DNA of 11,322 bases from Candidatus Peregrinibacteria bacterium (GCA_018662075.1 JABJGX010000015.1:1-11322), one strand, 5' to 3'; numbered from the stretch's first letter, positions 1-6,876 are shown. A program made the numbers and translations. The notes: generated by a model not told the origin, from the sequence alone.

Positions 1-27
1 GATAACTTCTCTGGCTCCTTCTATTGT

Positions 28-72
28 ATCCTGTGATTCTTGTACATCTTGTACATCTTTTGAATCCTGTAC
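28..72 (-). repeat. Five imperfect 9-bp tandem repeats after the SLH gene
   Basis: Read on the minus strand, the units are GTACAGGAT, TCAAAAGAT, GTACAAGAT, GTACAAGAA and TCACAGGAT. In the frame of the SLH gene just upstream they encode VQD-SKD-VQD-VQE-SQD, directly after that gene's TAA at 76-78 and one ACA codon. The frame stays open to the window edge (25 codons) and contains no ATG, GTG or TTG. The repeat is seen directly. Whether it is translated, by readthrough or because of an error at the stop, is unknown. Confidence 0.6.
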
Positions 73-75
73 TGT

Positions 76-1350
76 TTATAATTCAATATCTTCTACAGGT
101 ACTATGTATCCGTTGACTCGTGGATTACTAATCATCATATAGAGTACAAGCTTAGAGGCTTCTGCTCTGGAGATGTTTCGTCCAGGTCGGAATGTGCTAT
201 CTTCATACCCTTCTACAAAGGCATAGCTCAGTGCGTCGTGCACATATTCAGAGAACCAATCAAGTTCTGTGACATCCGTAAAGATATTGGAGTATTCTTC
301 TTCGTCGAATGGGGGAAGGTCTGTTGCGAGGAATAATATTTTTAGTGCCTCTGCCCTATTAATAGGTGCATCTGGTTTGAAATTTCCGTCAGGGTATCCA
401 TCAACAATTCCGAGTTCGTATGCGGTATAAATAATACGTCTCTTTAAAATAGCATCATCGGATTCCCGAGACCGACTGACTCTTCGAACATCGGGGAAAG
501 TGAATTCTCCTGTATCGACTAAGACGCTTGGAATGACGCAACTGCTCAGTAGCGCAATTTTTAAAAGTTCGTAGCGACTGATTTCTTGGTTTGGCCTGAA
601 GAGATCTCCATCTGCATAGGTATACCCTTTGATGATACGCGGACCATCCATCCCTATTTTTGTTTCCTGTAGAGCGTTAACGTACGACTCGCTCCAGTGG
701 CCTTCAAGGTCGTGTAATACTTCTGTTGGTCCTGCATGATACAGACATGGGTTTTCAAGAGGATCTTCTCCGTCTTCCACCTCTTCTCCGTCAATCTCTC
801 CGTCGCTATCGGTGTCGGCATCAGCAATGTCTGTTCCTTCGATGAATTCTTGTAGGTTGTTTAGACCATCTTCATCTGGGTCATCTGCAGCGTCAGCTCG
901 CACCTCTTTTTGCAGGCCATTTGCATCCTCGTAGGCATCTGGTAGCCCGTCCTTGTCTGTGTCTTTTGTATACCGTGGGTCGAGTGGAAAAGGATCGTCT
1001 TTGTCGTTTAAGGAATCGCTATCGGAGTCGGGGTTTGCTCTGTCTGTGCCGATTAAGTCCTCTTGTCCATTAGTAAGACCATCGGTATCAAGGTCGTATG
1101 TCATATCGTCGGACCGGTCGAAGGGGTCTCTCTTATTTTGTATTTCTGATCCATCAGCTTCTCCTCCTCCGTCTGTGTCTGCATTAAACGGATCTGTTTC
1201 TCCAGAGTTTACGATGCCGTCTCCGTTTTTATCTTCTTCTGAGTTTAAAAGCCCATCACCATCAACATCGTCGTTGGTTGTAATGCCTTGTGCGATAACT
1301 GTGAGTGGAATACTTGTAATTACAAGTACGCTAATCAGTCTTGAAAACAT
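76..1350 (-). CDS. Secreted SLH-domain protein with calcium-binding repeats
   Basis: A 424-residue envelope protein. Residues 1-20 look like a Sec signal peptide, with likely cleavage after VIA. Residues 25-196 are Asp/Gly-rich repeats of the DxDxDGxxD kind found in thrombospondin type 3 and related calcium-binding proteins, for example DVDGDGLLN at 28-36, DTDKDGLPD at 130-138 and DTDSDGEIDGEE at 179-190. Three S-layer homology domains follow, at about 213-270, 284-344 and 357-405. The second and third carry the family pattern GYxDxxFxPxxxIxRAEA, and the first has the diverged form with ISRYE. SLH domains usually dock proteins to cell-wall-linked polysaccharide, so a surface role with calcium-stabilised repeats is likely, but the ligand is unknown. 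The ATG at 1350 is chosen because the signal peptide begins there. No Shine-Dalgarno is visible; a TATACT at 1375-1380 is a possible -10. It lies 35 bp behind fmt on the same strand, so co-transcription is possible. The reading frame stays open after the stop. Confidence 0.9.
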   Translation of the reverse strand: MFSRLISVLVITSIPLTVIAQGITTNDDVDGDGLLNSEEDKNGDGIVNSGETDPFNADTDGGGEADGSEIQNKRDPFDRSDDMTYDLDTDGLTNGQEDLIGTDRANPDSDSDSLNDKDDPFPLDPRYTKDTDKDGLPDAYEDANGLQKEVRADAADDPDEDGLNNLQEFIEGTDIADADTDSDGEIDGEEVEDGEDPLENPCLYHAGPTEVLHDLEGHWSESYVNALQETKIGMDGPRIIKGYTYADGDLFRPNQEISRYELLKIALLSSCVIPSVLVDTGEFTFPDVRRVSRSRESDDAILKRRIIYTAYELGIVDGYPDGNFKPDAPINRAEALKILFLATDLPPFDEEEYSNIFTDVTELDWFSEYVHDALSYAFVEGYEDSTFRPGRNISRAEASKLVLYMMISNPRVNGYIVPVEDIEL

Positions 1351-1374
1351 GAGGGTAAGGAAGGAGTTGCCAGT

Positions 1375-1380
1375 AGTATA
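1375..1380 (-). promoter_or_regulatory. Possible -10 element for the SLH gene
   Basis: TATACT on the minus strand, 24 bp before the SLH start, would place transcription start about 17 nt upstream of the ATG. No good -35 hexamer is seen at 16-18 bp, and the site lies just after the fmt stop. It is therefore only a weak candidate for an internal promoter. Confidence 0.25.
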
Positions 1381-1385
1381 GCTGT

Positions 1386-2240
1386 TTATGTTCTTCCTCG
1401 CATAAAGTCTGCTCCTGACATTGCAGTCTTGCCTGGTGGTTGTAATTTGATGATGTGCAGGACTGAATCTTTACATGGTAGTTCTATAGAATCTTCAGTT
1501 GGCTCTAGTTGTGTCTCTAGAAGTTTTACCTCTGCTCCTCCGACACCACACTTCACACCTGGCCATGGGACCAGTGCACGAACAGCTCTGTCGATTTCAA
1601 TAGCAGTCATAGTTTTCGGGTCTACTGCCCCACTTTCTCTGCTGAGCTTGTGACACATGCTTACCCCTGTTTCATCTTGATCCTTTTCTTCAGGTGGGTT
1701 TTTGATGATATCTATAAGAAGTTGCGTTCCAATGACTGAAAGAGAGTCGTGCAATGAGGATATTGTTTCTCTGTCTTTTACTACATGTTCAACTTTTCCA
1801 AGTATAGGACCGGCATCAAGCTTCCGAACCATACGTTGAATAGTTATTCCTGTTGTTGCGTCTCCATGAAGTAAGGTGTGTTGCATAGGACTAGCCCCTC
1901 GCCACTGAGGAAGGAGGGAACCGTGCACATTAAGCGCTGCTATCTTTGGCGCATCTAAAACATTTTGCTTCACCAGTTGGCCATAGGCAACAACAACGAG
2001 GAAGTCATGCTCGATATCTGGAAAATCTGTACTGATGTCTTTGGGTTGGAATACTTCTATACCTGCCTTGAGAGCCGCTTTTTTTACAGGAGTAGGGAGT
2101 ACTTCCTGTTTTCGTCCTACTGGCATGTCTGGCTGTGTAACGACCATTTTTACGCTGATATCCGGGTCATCAATAAGTGCTTGCAGGGCTGGAACTGCGA
2201 ATTCTGGTGTGCCTGCGAAGATGACTGATATTGGCAACAT
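1386..2240 (-). CDS. fmt: Methionyl-tRNA formyltransferase
   Basis: Transfers a formyl group from 10-formyl-tetrahydrofolate to Met-tRNA(fMet) in the cytoplasm, preparing the initiator tRNA. The protein has 284 residues against about 315 in E. coli. The N-terminal catalytic domain opens with ISVIFAGTPEFAVPAL (4-19). The active-site segment NVHGSLLPQWRGASP (104-118) supplies Asn104 and His106, and LDAGPIL (141-147) supplies Asp142, matching the Asn-His-Asp set known from the E. coli enzyme. The C-terminal tRNA-binding domain is recognisable (ALVPWPG near 222-228, PPGKTAMSGADFMRG near the end) but stops early, so the family's usual final tail is missing. The ATG start is fixed by homology of the first residues; no Shine-Dalgarno precedes it. 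It diverges from rbfA across a 32-bp spacer and is followed by the SLH gene 35 bp downstream. The stop is TAA. Confidence 0.96.
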   Translation of the reverse strand: MLPISVIFAGTPEFAVPALQALIDDPDISVKMVVTQPDMPVGRKQEVLPTPVKKAALKAGIEVFQPKDISTDFPDIEHDFLVVVAYGQLVKQNVLDAPKIAALNVHGSLLPQWRGASPMQHTLLHGDATTGITIQRMVRKLDAGPILGKVEHVVKDRETISSLHDSLSVIGTQLLIDIIKNPPEEKDQDETGVSMCHKLSRESGAVDPKTMTAIEIDRAVRALVPWPGVKCGVGGAEVKLLETQLEPTEDSIELPCKDSVLHIIKLQPPGKTAMSGADFMRGRT

Positions 2241-2256
2241 ATGAGCGTGTATCCGC

Positions 2257-2273
2257 TATACTACCTGAGTATA
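2257..2273. promoter_or_regulatory. Overlapping divergent -10 elements between fmt and rbfA
   Basis: The 17-bp segment consists of TATACT, five bases, then AGTATA. It therefore carries one TATACT -10-like hexamer on each strand (2257-2262 on +, 2268-2273 on -). The forward element would start rbfA RNA near 2269, about 4 nt before its ATG. The reverse one would start fmt RNA near 2261, about 21 nt before its ATG. No strong -35 is visible (TTGGCA at 2231-2236 is 20 bp from the forward -10). The same sequence could instead be a 6-bp inverted-repeat operator. Confidence 0.35.
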
Positions 2274-2605
2274 TGTCTAAGCGTCCAAAAATGTTGGCTT
2301 CGGTTGTACGAGAGGTTGTTGCCCCTGTATTGCAGAACTGTCCACCAAAGTGTGGGATGCTTTCTATAACAGAAGTTATTGTCTCCGATGACTTTTCCTA
2401 TGCAACAATTTACTTCAGTGCGCTTCAGGAGCCAGAGCATGCTTTGCAATTTCTCGAAAAGAGAACAAAAGAGATAAAAACAAAAATGGGAGCTATCTAT
2501 CGGAAGAAAATTCCTGAAATTCGATTTCGTATTGATGACCGTGTCGATACCGGAGGACGGATGGACAATCTGCTACGTGGAGCGGAAGAGGGTGGTGACA
2601 ACTAG
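2273..2605 (+). CDS. rbfA: Ribosome-binding factor A
   Basis: A small KH-fold factor that binds the 30S subunit and helps mature the 5' end of 16S rRNA. It has 110 residues, normal for the family. The N-terminus MSKRPKMLASVVREVVAPVL resembles the usual opening helix. SITEVIVSDDFSYATIYFSAL is the conserved strand-turn-strand segment, here SDD where many homologs have SPD. IPEIRFRIDDRVDTGGRMDNLL is the C-terminal signature (PxLxFxxDxxxxxxxxxxxLL). The frame is open back to a TTG at 2231, but that would overlap fmt by 10 bp and add residues that do not look like RbfA, so the ATG at 2273 is preferred. No Shine-Dalgarno is present and the predicted mRNA is nearly leaderless. The next gene on the strand is a DHH phosphoesterase, a common neighbour of rbfA. 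The last codons overlap a possible terminator hairpin. The stop is TAG. Confidence 0.93.
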   Translation: MSKRPKMLASVVREVVAPVLQNCPPKCGMLSITEVIVSDDFSYATIYFSALQEPEHALQFLEKRTKEIKTKMGAIYRKKIPEIRFRIDDRVDTGGRMDNLLRGAEEGGDN

Positions 2606-2617
2606 ACCCCTCTTTTT
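2586..2617 (+). terminator. Possible weak intrinsic terminator at the rbfA end
   Basis: AAGAGGGT (2586-2593) can pair with ACCCCTCTT (2606-2614, one bulged C) across a 12-base loop that contains the last rbfA codons and its TAG. The run of T's continues to 2617. The stem is short and the T-run partly belongs to the stem, so termination, if any, may be partial and would let some transcripts reach nrnA. Confidence 0.35.
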
Positions 2618-2657
2618 AGTGTCATAAATCGAAACGGATCATGCGCAATAGATGATC

Positions 2658-2696
2658 TTTCTGCTTCTTGCAGAAAAGGGATATCCTCATACCCTT
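2658..2696 (+). promoter_or_regulatory. Two adjacent hairpins just before the nrnA start
   Basis: Hairpin 1 is TTTCTGC (2658-2664), loop TTCTT, GCAGAAA (2670-2676): a perfect 7-bp stem. Hairpin 2 is AAGGG (2676-2680), an 11-base loop, CCCTT (2692-2696), ending immediately before the ATG at 2697. The stems share one base. They could affect initiation at the phosphoesterase start or protect a processed 5' end. If the gene instead begins at the ATG at 2652, they fall within coding sequence. A TATCCT at 2682-2687 is a possible -10. Confidence 0.4.
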
Positions 2697-3662
2697 ATGT
2701 TGAAACGTGAAACCGTTCGTGGTGCAATTGATGTCCTATCCAAGGCATCTCGCATTCTTGTTTTTTGTCATGCTAATCCAGATGGAGATGCTATTGGATC
2801 TTTGCTTGGACTCGGTCAAATGCTTGAGGATGCATATCCAGAAAAGACAGTACTGTTTTATTGTAAAGATCCTTCTCCAGAGACATTCGATTTCTTATAC
2901 GGCGTCAAACGTATTCAGCATAGTTGCTCTCTGCAGAAAGGTGACACTGTGGTATTTGTTGACTCTGCGGAGCCAAAGCTTACAGGGCTTATGGACTCAC
3001 ACCCGGAATTGTTTTCAGAAACGACATCTTCTATCAATATTGATCATCATCCAACCAATACAAATTTTGCATCTATCAATCTTATCGATGCCAATGCGGC
3101 ATCTGCTTGCGAGATTGTCGCAGATATTGCAGATATTGCTGGCTGGAAGATTACTCCTGAGGTTGCGACATGCTTACTGACAGGTGTATATACGGACACC
3201 GGAGGGCTTCTCCATAGTAATACGACTGTCCAGGTGTATCGCACCGTTGCACGGCTACTTAGAGCAGGGGCACAGCAACAAGTCATTATTAATTCTGTCT
3301 TTCGCACTGCAAAACTTAGTACGTTAAAACTCTGGGGTCGATTGCTCGAGAAGATTTCTCTTACTGATGAAGGAGGAGCAATCTCTGCCGTTACAAAAGG
3401 GGACTTCGCAGCAACGGGTGCTCATTACAGCGAGCTAACTGGTGCAATTGATTACCTCAATGCTGTCCCTGGTATGCGCTTCTCAATGATATTGAGTGAG
3501 CGTGATGGAAAAGTAAAAGGGTCCCTTCGTACCCTAAGAGATGATGTTGATGTCGCTGAAATGGCTTCCAAATTTGATGGCGGTGGCCATAAAAAAGCTG
3601 CTGGGTTTGCATTGCAAGGAAAGCTAAAACCGGAAGTACGGTGGAAGGTTATTGAGGATTAG
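2697..3662 (+). CDS. nrnA: DHH/DHHA1 phosphoesterase, NrnA-like oligoribonuclease/pAp phosphatase
   Basis: A 321-residue cytoplasmic phosphoesterase of the NrnA type. Family members degrade 2-5-nt RNA fragments and dephosphorylate pAp. The DHH domain motifs are all present: HANPDGDAIGS (25-35), VFVDS with Asp89, INIDHHPTN (113-121) with the DHH triad at 116-118, and YTDTGG (165-170) with Asp167. These are the expected metal ligands. The C-terminal DHHA1 substrate domain is seen as KGSLRT (274-279) and FDGGGHKKAAGF (293-304). The frame is also open from an ATG at 2652, which would add 15 hydrophobic residues. The start at 2697 is preferred because family members begin about 20 residues before the first motif. 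rbfA precedes it by 91 bp, and the rbfA-DHH order is widespread. Its TAG overlaps the convergent VirB4 gene by 14 bp. The family is certain; nanoRNase as the main activity is inferred. Confidence 0.92.
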   Translation: MLKRETVRGAIDVLSKASRILVFCHANPDGDAIGSLLGLGQMLEDAYPEKTVLFYCKDPSPETFDFLYGVKRIQHSCSLQKGDTVVFVDSAEPKLTGLMDSHPELFSETTSSINIDHHPTNTNFASINLIDANAASACEIVADIADIAGWKITPEVATCLLTGVYTDTGGLLHSNTTVQVYRTVARLLRAGAQQQVIINSVFRTAKLSTLKLWGRLLEKISLTDEGGAISAVTKGDFAATGAHYSELTGAIDYLNAVPGMRFSMILSERDGKVKGSLRTLRDDVDVAEMASKFDGGGHKKAAGFALQGKLKPEVRWKVIED

Positions 3663-5937
3663 GCTCATCGCTCGTTGCCTGACTCATTGTTGAATCCGGA
3701 TAGCCTTGTGGGCCATCTTCTTTTTTCTCAGTTGGTACATCATCGATAGGAAGAACCTCTTCCTCACTCGGCACATTGTCGATTGGTAGTATTTCTTCAT
3801 TGTTTTCTGTTTCTGCTGTTGCTTCTTCTGGCAAAACTTCAGCAGCTGGAGTGTCTACATCTTCTGTAATTTCATGCTGCTTTTCTTCTGTTACCTCGTT
3901 TGCTTTTTCGTTTTCTCGACGAAGATCAGCCTCTTTCTCTTCAATGTCTTTTGCTTCCTGCTTTTCTAATTCTGCCTTTTGAGAATCGACATTTCCCGAT
4001 GCATCAACACCCTTCGGGATGAGTTCTTCACCCTTGCGCTTTGCTTCGTCCTGTCGTTCTTTTGCTTTGCGAATAGCCAACACTTCTTCCGGGTTTGTTG
4101 TAATAATCTGCTCCTCTTGTGGGCTCGCGACAATCTGGATAGCAACGTGCTTGTTTCCTGCAAAGAAGAGTCCTTGACCTACGTCTGAGTTCAGAAGAAG
4201 GTACTTCTCACCATCGGTGAGGTAGAACAGCTTCTGTAAGTTGTCGACAGCGGTCGGGGATTGCTTCAAGAGAATCTGTAACGATGCATTCGTAATAATT
4301 GGCTTTCCGTATGGACTGTTAATAAAGTCTTCGACGTCTTGCGTAATAGTCGTGACTCCAAGGTAATACTTACGAGCACGCTTAATGAGTCCGTAGAGGA
4401 ACCTAGCTGAGTCGTCGTATTGCATAAGGTTCCATGCCTCATCAATAACCAAGAAGCGTCTCTTTAGTTCTGCGCGAATTCGGTTCCAAAGGAAGTTAAG
4501 CACTATATACATCGCAATAGGACGCAATTGATCTTCAAGGTCACGGATCTGGAAGACTACAATTTGATTGTCTACTTCCACATTGGTCTGCTGGTTAAAG
4601 AGACCTGCAAAGCTACCTTCCGTGTATTTCTGTAGTGTTCGTCCCATGTTTTCCCCACCATCAGTAGTCATAAGTACGTCTACAAGTTCGTGCATGGTTG
4701 GAGGCTCCATGCCTCCTGGCTCTTCTGTTGTGAGGTGAATTCCTTTGAGGGCATAGGTGTCTAGGATTGCTTTGTCTAAGATTCCATCTTCAGAAGGAGT
4801 AAGCGTTCCAAGCATAATCTTGAAGAGTCCATGCAGAGTAATAATTGCAGCTCTCAGTGTTTCTCCCGTTTGTGAGTCATCACGTACAGCTTTTGGAAGG
4901 TCGAATGGGTTGATACGGAACGAGCTCTGTAGTGACAGAGGAATGTATGTACCACCGACAGTTTTACACAGGTCGACGTATTCATTTTCCGGGTCAATAA
5001 CGAAGACATCAGTTCCAAACATCATTGCACGGAGGATTTCAAGCTTTACCGTGAAAGATTTACCAGCACCAGATGTCGCAAATACAGTAGCGTTTGCATT
5101 TGGTAGGTCGAACCTATCAAAGATCACGAGTGAGTCATTGTGACGATTAATTCCGTAGAGGATACCGTGGTCATCTGTAAGGTCTGATGAGCTGAACGGA
5201 AAGCTAGTCGCTATCGGTGATGTGTTCATATTTCGGTTGATCTCTAGTTCATCAATTCCAAGAGGAAGAGAGGAGACCCATCCATGTTCCATCTGGAAGA
5301 ATGCTGCTTTACTGAGTACAAGCTTTCCTCCCATCAATGATTCTACATCTGTTTGTAGCTTCTTTAGCTTCTCTTCATCATCTGCGTAGATAGTGACATA
5401 CATACCAAACTGGTAGAGCTTTTCTCGCCCACGAGCCAAAAGGTCTCGAAGTTCTTCAGCATCTTGAAGGGCTGCTTCAAGGGTTGGGTCTCGTACAATT
5501 CCACGTTGTTCTAAAATTCGAATACTCGATCGCATTTCTGCTACCTTCTTTCGAAGCATTTTCATGATTGCCTTGTTTGTTGTCGGGTAGATGAACTGAG
5601 AGATGTCCATTTGGGCATCAAAGTTGATCATCTGTGACAGCCAGTTCGGATAGATGTAGTTTGGCCAGTTATAGACGTATAGTGTTCGTGCGTATTGGTC
5701 GTTCAGTAATAGTTCTGTATTACGCACTTCCATTCCTGCAGGTGCAATGAGGTCCAAAGTTTTTTGTAGGCCCTCTTCGTAGTGCCCAATAGCCATTCTT
5801 TCTTCATCCGATAGGTCTCTTTTTTGTGCAGCATCTAATGCACGTGCAGCTTTTTTATGAAGACCGAGAAGGTCATCAATTGCTTGAATCAAAATTGATT
5901 GATTACCAGCCTTTTTTGGAGGGGTATTTGAATCCAT
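3649..5937 (-). CDS. VirB4/TraC-like type IV secretion ATPase with acidic tail
   Basis: A 762-residue cytoplasmic, membrane-associated ATPase of the VirB4/TraC/TrbE family, which powers type IV secretion or conjugative pilus assembly. The N-terminal VirB4 region (about 60-280) includes VYNWPNYIYPNWL and, near 259-275, GILYGINRHNDSLVIFD. Walker A is ATSGAGKS (287-294, Lys293), followed by DVFVIDPENEY (310-320). Walker B is RRFLVIDEAW (493-502, Asp499/Glu500), and TTITQDVEDF (529-538) is the conserved Gln-containing motif. From about 620 the protein becomes a charged, probably disordered tail rich in Glu, Lys and Asp, with a duplicated 12-residue unit at 714-737. No membrane segment is evident. 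It has a strong promoter of its own (TTGTTA-N17-TATAAT) and a predicted 5-nt leader, without a clear Shine-Dalgarno. The upstream neighbour on the same strand is a lipoprotein gene. No other type IV secretion gene lies in the window, so the machine it serves (DNA uptake, conjugation or a pilus) is unknown. Confidence 0.9.
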   Translation of the reverse strand: MDSNTPPKKAGNQSILIQAIDDLLGLHKKAARALDAAQKRDLSDEERMAIGHYEEGLQKTLDLIAPAGMEVRNTELLLNDQYARTLYVYNWPNYIYPNWLSQMINFDAQMDISQFIYPTTNKAIMKMLRKKVAEMRSSIRILEQRGIVRDPTLEAALQDAEELRDLLARGREKLYQFGMYVTIYADDEEKLKKLQTDVESLMGGKLVLSKAAFFQMEHGWVSSLPLGIDELEINRNMNTSPIATSFPFSSSDLTDDHGILYGINRHNDSLVIFDRFDLPNANATVFATSGAGKSFTVKLEILRAMMFGTDVFVIDPENEYVDLCKTVGGTYIPLSLQSSFRINPFDLPKAVRDDSQTGETLRAAIITLHGLFKIMLGTLTPSEDGILDKAILDTYALKGIHLTTEEPGGMEPPTMHELVDVLMTTDGGENMGRTLQKYTEGSFAGLFNQQTNVEVDNQIVVFQIRDLEDQLRPIAMYIVLNFLWNRIRAELKRRFLVIDEAWNLMQYDDSARFLYGLIKRARKYYLGVTTITQDVEDFINSPYGKPIITNASLQILLKQSPTAVDNLQKLFYLTDGEKYLLLNSDVGQGLFFAGNKHVAIQIVASPQEEQIITTNPEEVLAIRKAKERQDEAKRKGEELIPKGVDASGNVDSQKAELEKQEAKDIEEKEADLRRENEKANEVTEEKQHEITEDVDTPAAEVLPEEATAETENNEEILPIDNVPSEEEVLPIDDVPTEKKEDGPQGYPDSTMSQATSDEPNPQ
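3727..3798 (-). repeat. Duplicated 12-residue unit in the VirB4 acidic tail
   Basis: Two adjacent copies of EE(I/V)LPID(N/D)VP(S/T)E, residues 714-725 and 726-737 of the ATPase. The 36-bp DNA units are visibly related. A further partial copy, EVLPEEA, occurs near residue 700. This is a short tandem duplication in a disordered acidic tail, possibly a linear binding motif. Confidence 0.75.
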
Positions 5938-5948
5938 TAAATCCCTTA

Positions 5949-5977
5949 ATTATAGCACAAATAGCCTATTCTAACAA
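5949..5977 (-). promoter_or_regulatory. Promoter of the VirB4-like gene
   Basis: On the minus strand there is a -35 TTGTTA (5972-5977), a 17-bp spacer and a perfect -10 TATAAT (5949-5954). The -10 is preceded by TGC, which makes an extended -10. Transcription is predicted to start near 5942, giving only about 5 nt before the ATG at 5937. AAGGGA lies between the -10 and the ATG but would fall mostly upstream of the RNA start, so it is unlikely to act as a ribosome-binding site. Confidence 0.7.
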
Positions 5978-6010
5978 CAACAGACTTGTATTTCATACTC
6001 CGTGACCTCT

Positions 6011-6841
6011 TTACCTCTTTTTACCAAATATGTCCTCAGTACCTCTTTTCTTCCAAGATTTACCCTTTTCAAGGATATTGAAGTCAAAGATTCCTGGTAC
6101 ATTTATAACGCGAAGTCCTGCAATAAGGATCTCTCGGTTGGTTTCTACTGCTTGAAGCCTATCTCCTGTTATATCGTATAGCCCTTCCATTCTGTCGATC
6201 ATGTCCTTTGCCTGCTTTTCTTTTGTCGTTGTCTCTGCCAATGCAGAGTTTGCATACGCAAGCTCTTCTTCATATGTACTTGCTGCACTGTAATCCTGGT
6301 CTTTGAGTGCAGTATTTAGGTTTCGATCGATATCTCTTGCTGTTTTACGCTCTGCCTTACGTTTTGTTGTGAGATTGTCATACGTTGCAGTCAGTTCGTT
6401 AATCTTTCTTTCGGTAAGAATTCCTGTATTACGCAAAGACTGTGTGTAGTTATCGATTGTTTGCACACGGTTATTACTTCTATTAAGAAGATCGACAATG
6501 TCTACCTGAAGGACATCTCCTATTTCACGGAGAATAGTAAAATTCTCATCAGTGTTCGCCTGCGCATAACCTGCCAATATTTTAGATATAGATTCAAATC
6601 CCTTTTGTGCAGTGATAACAGGGAGTAGTACACCTTGTGATGTATATATTCCAGCATAGACCCCGATAGTTGCACTTGGCCTTGTGAATGTGAATATATG
6701 ATTCGAGATTAAATTCATAATAAAAATACCGCTTTTTGCACCACTAACATCCGTTACTTCCTCCACATTTTCACCTCCACAGGAAGTGAGTAGAAGACAG
6801 GGGATGAGGAGTGCCAGAATTGCAGTATTTTGCCGATTCAT
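6011..6841 (-). CDS. Coiled-coil lipoprotein of unknown function
   Basis: I do not recognise the family. The protein starts with a lipoprotein signal peptide: a hydrophobic stretch followed by lipobox LTSC, with the lipidated Cys at residue 21 (22 if the preceding ATG at 6844 is used), then GGENVEEV. A moderately hydrophobic stretch rich in Ile, Thr and Gly follows (about 38-80). The region from about 140 to 240 is helical and heptad-like, rich in Glu, Lys, Arg and Ala, and probably a coiled coil. The C-terminus is basic (GKSWKKRGTEDIFGKKR). Two ATG codons stand in tandem at 6844 and 6841. The second is chosen because the predicted RNA start falls on its A. It lies 73 bp upstream of the VirB4-like ATPase on the same strand, each gene having a similar promoter. 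An envelope component or VirB5-like accessory of the same machine is a guess from position and helical character only. Confidence 0.8.
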   Translation of the reverse strand: MNRQNTAILALLIPCLLLTSCGGENVEEVTDVSGAKSGIFIMNLISNHIFTFTRPSATIGVYAGIYTSQGVLLPVITAQKGFESISKILAGYAQANTDENFTILREIGDVLQVDIVDLLNRSNNRVQTIDNYTQSLRNTGILTERKINELTATYDNLTTKRKAERKTARDIDRNLNTALKDQDYSAASTYEEELAYANSALAETTTKEKQAKDMIDRMEGLYDITGDRLQAVETNREILIAGLRVINVPGIFDFNILEKGKSWKKRGTEDIFGKKR

Positions 6842-6847
6842 CATACT

Positions 6848-6876
6848 ATTTTAGCGTTTTTTGCCTTGAATAACAA
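6848..6876 (-). promoter_or_regulatory. Promoter of the lipoprotein gene, predicted leaderless
   Basis: Minus-strand -35 TTGTTA (6871-6876), 17-bp spacer, -10 TAAAAT (6848-6853). Counting the last -10 base as -7 puts +1 at 6841, exactly the A of the second of two tandem ATG codons. The -35 hexamer is identical to that of the VirB4 gene promoter. It sits inside the proximal copy of a 14-bp direct repeat. Confidence 0.6.

Noticed and set aside
953..1381. Open frame on + opposite the SLH gene
   Set aside because: Serine/proline-rich antisense shadow of the Asp-rich repeats, with no domain of its own.
2231..2272. TTG at 2231 as an upstream start for rbfA
   Set aside because: It would overlap the fmt start and add residues without RbfA similarity; the ATG at 2273 matches the family's N-terminus.
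2652..2696. ATG at 2652 as the nrnA start
   Set aside because: The extra 15 residues are not family-like and the region is filled by two hairpins; the ATG at 2697 gives the usual distance to the first DHH motif. Not excluded entirely.
4757..5143. Open frame on + opposite the VirB4-like ATPase core
   Set aside because: It lies antisense to the Walker A region and has no recognisable protein features or start signals.
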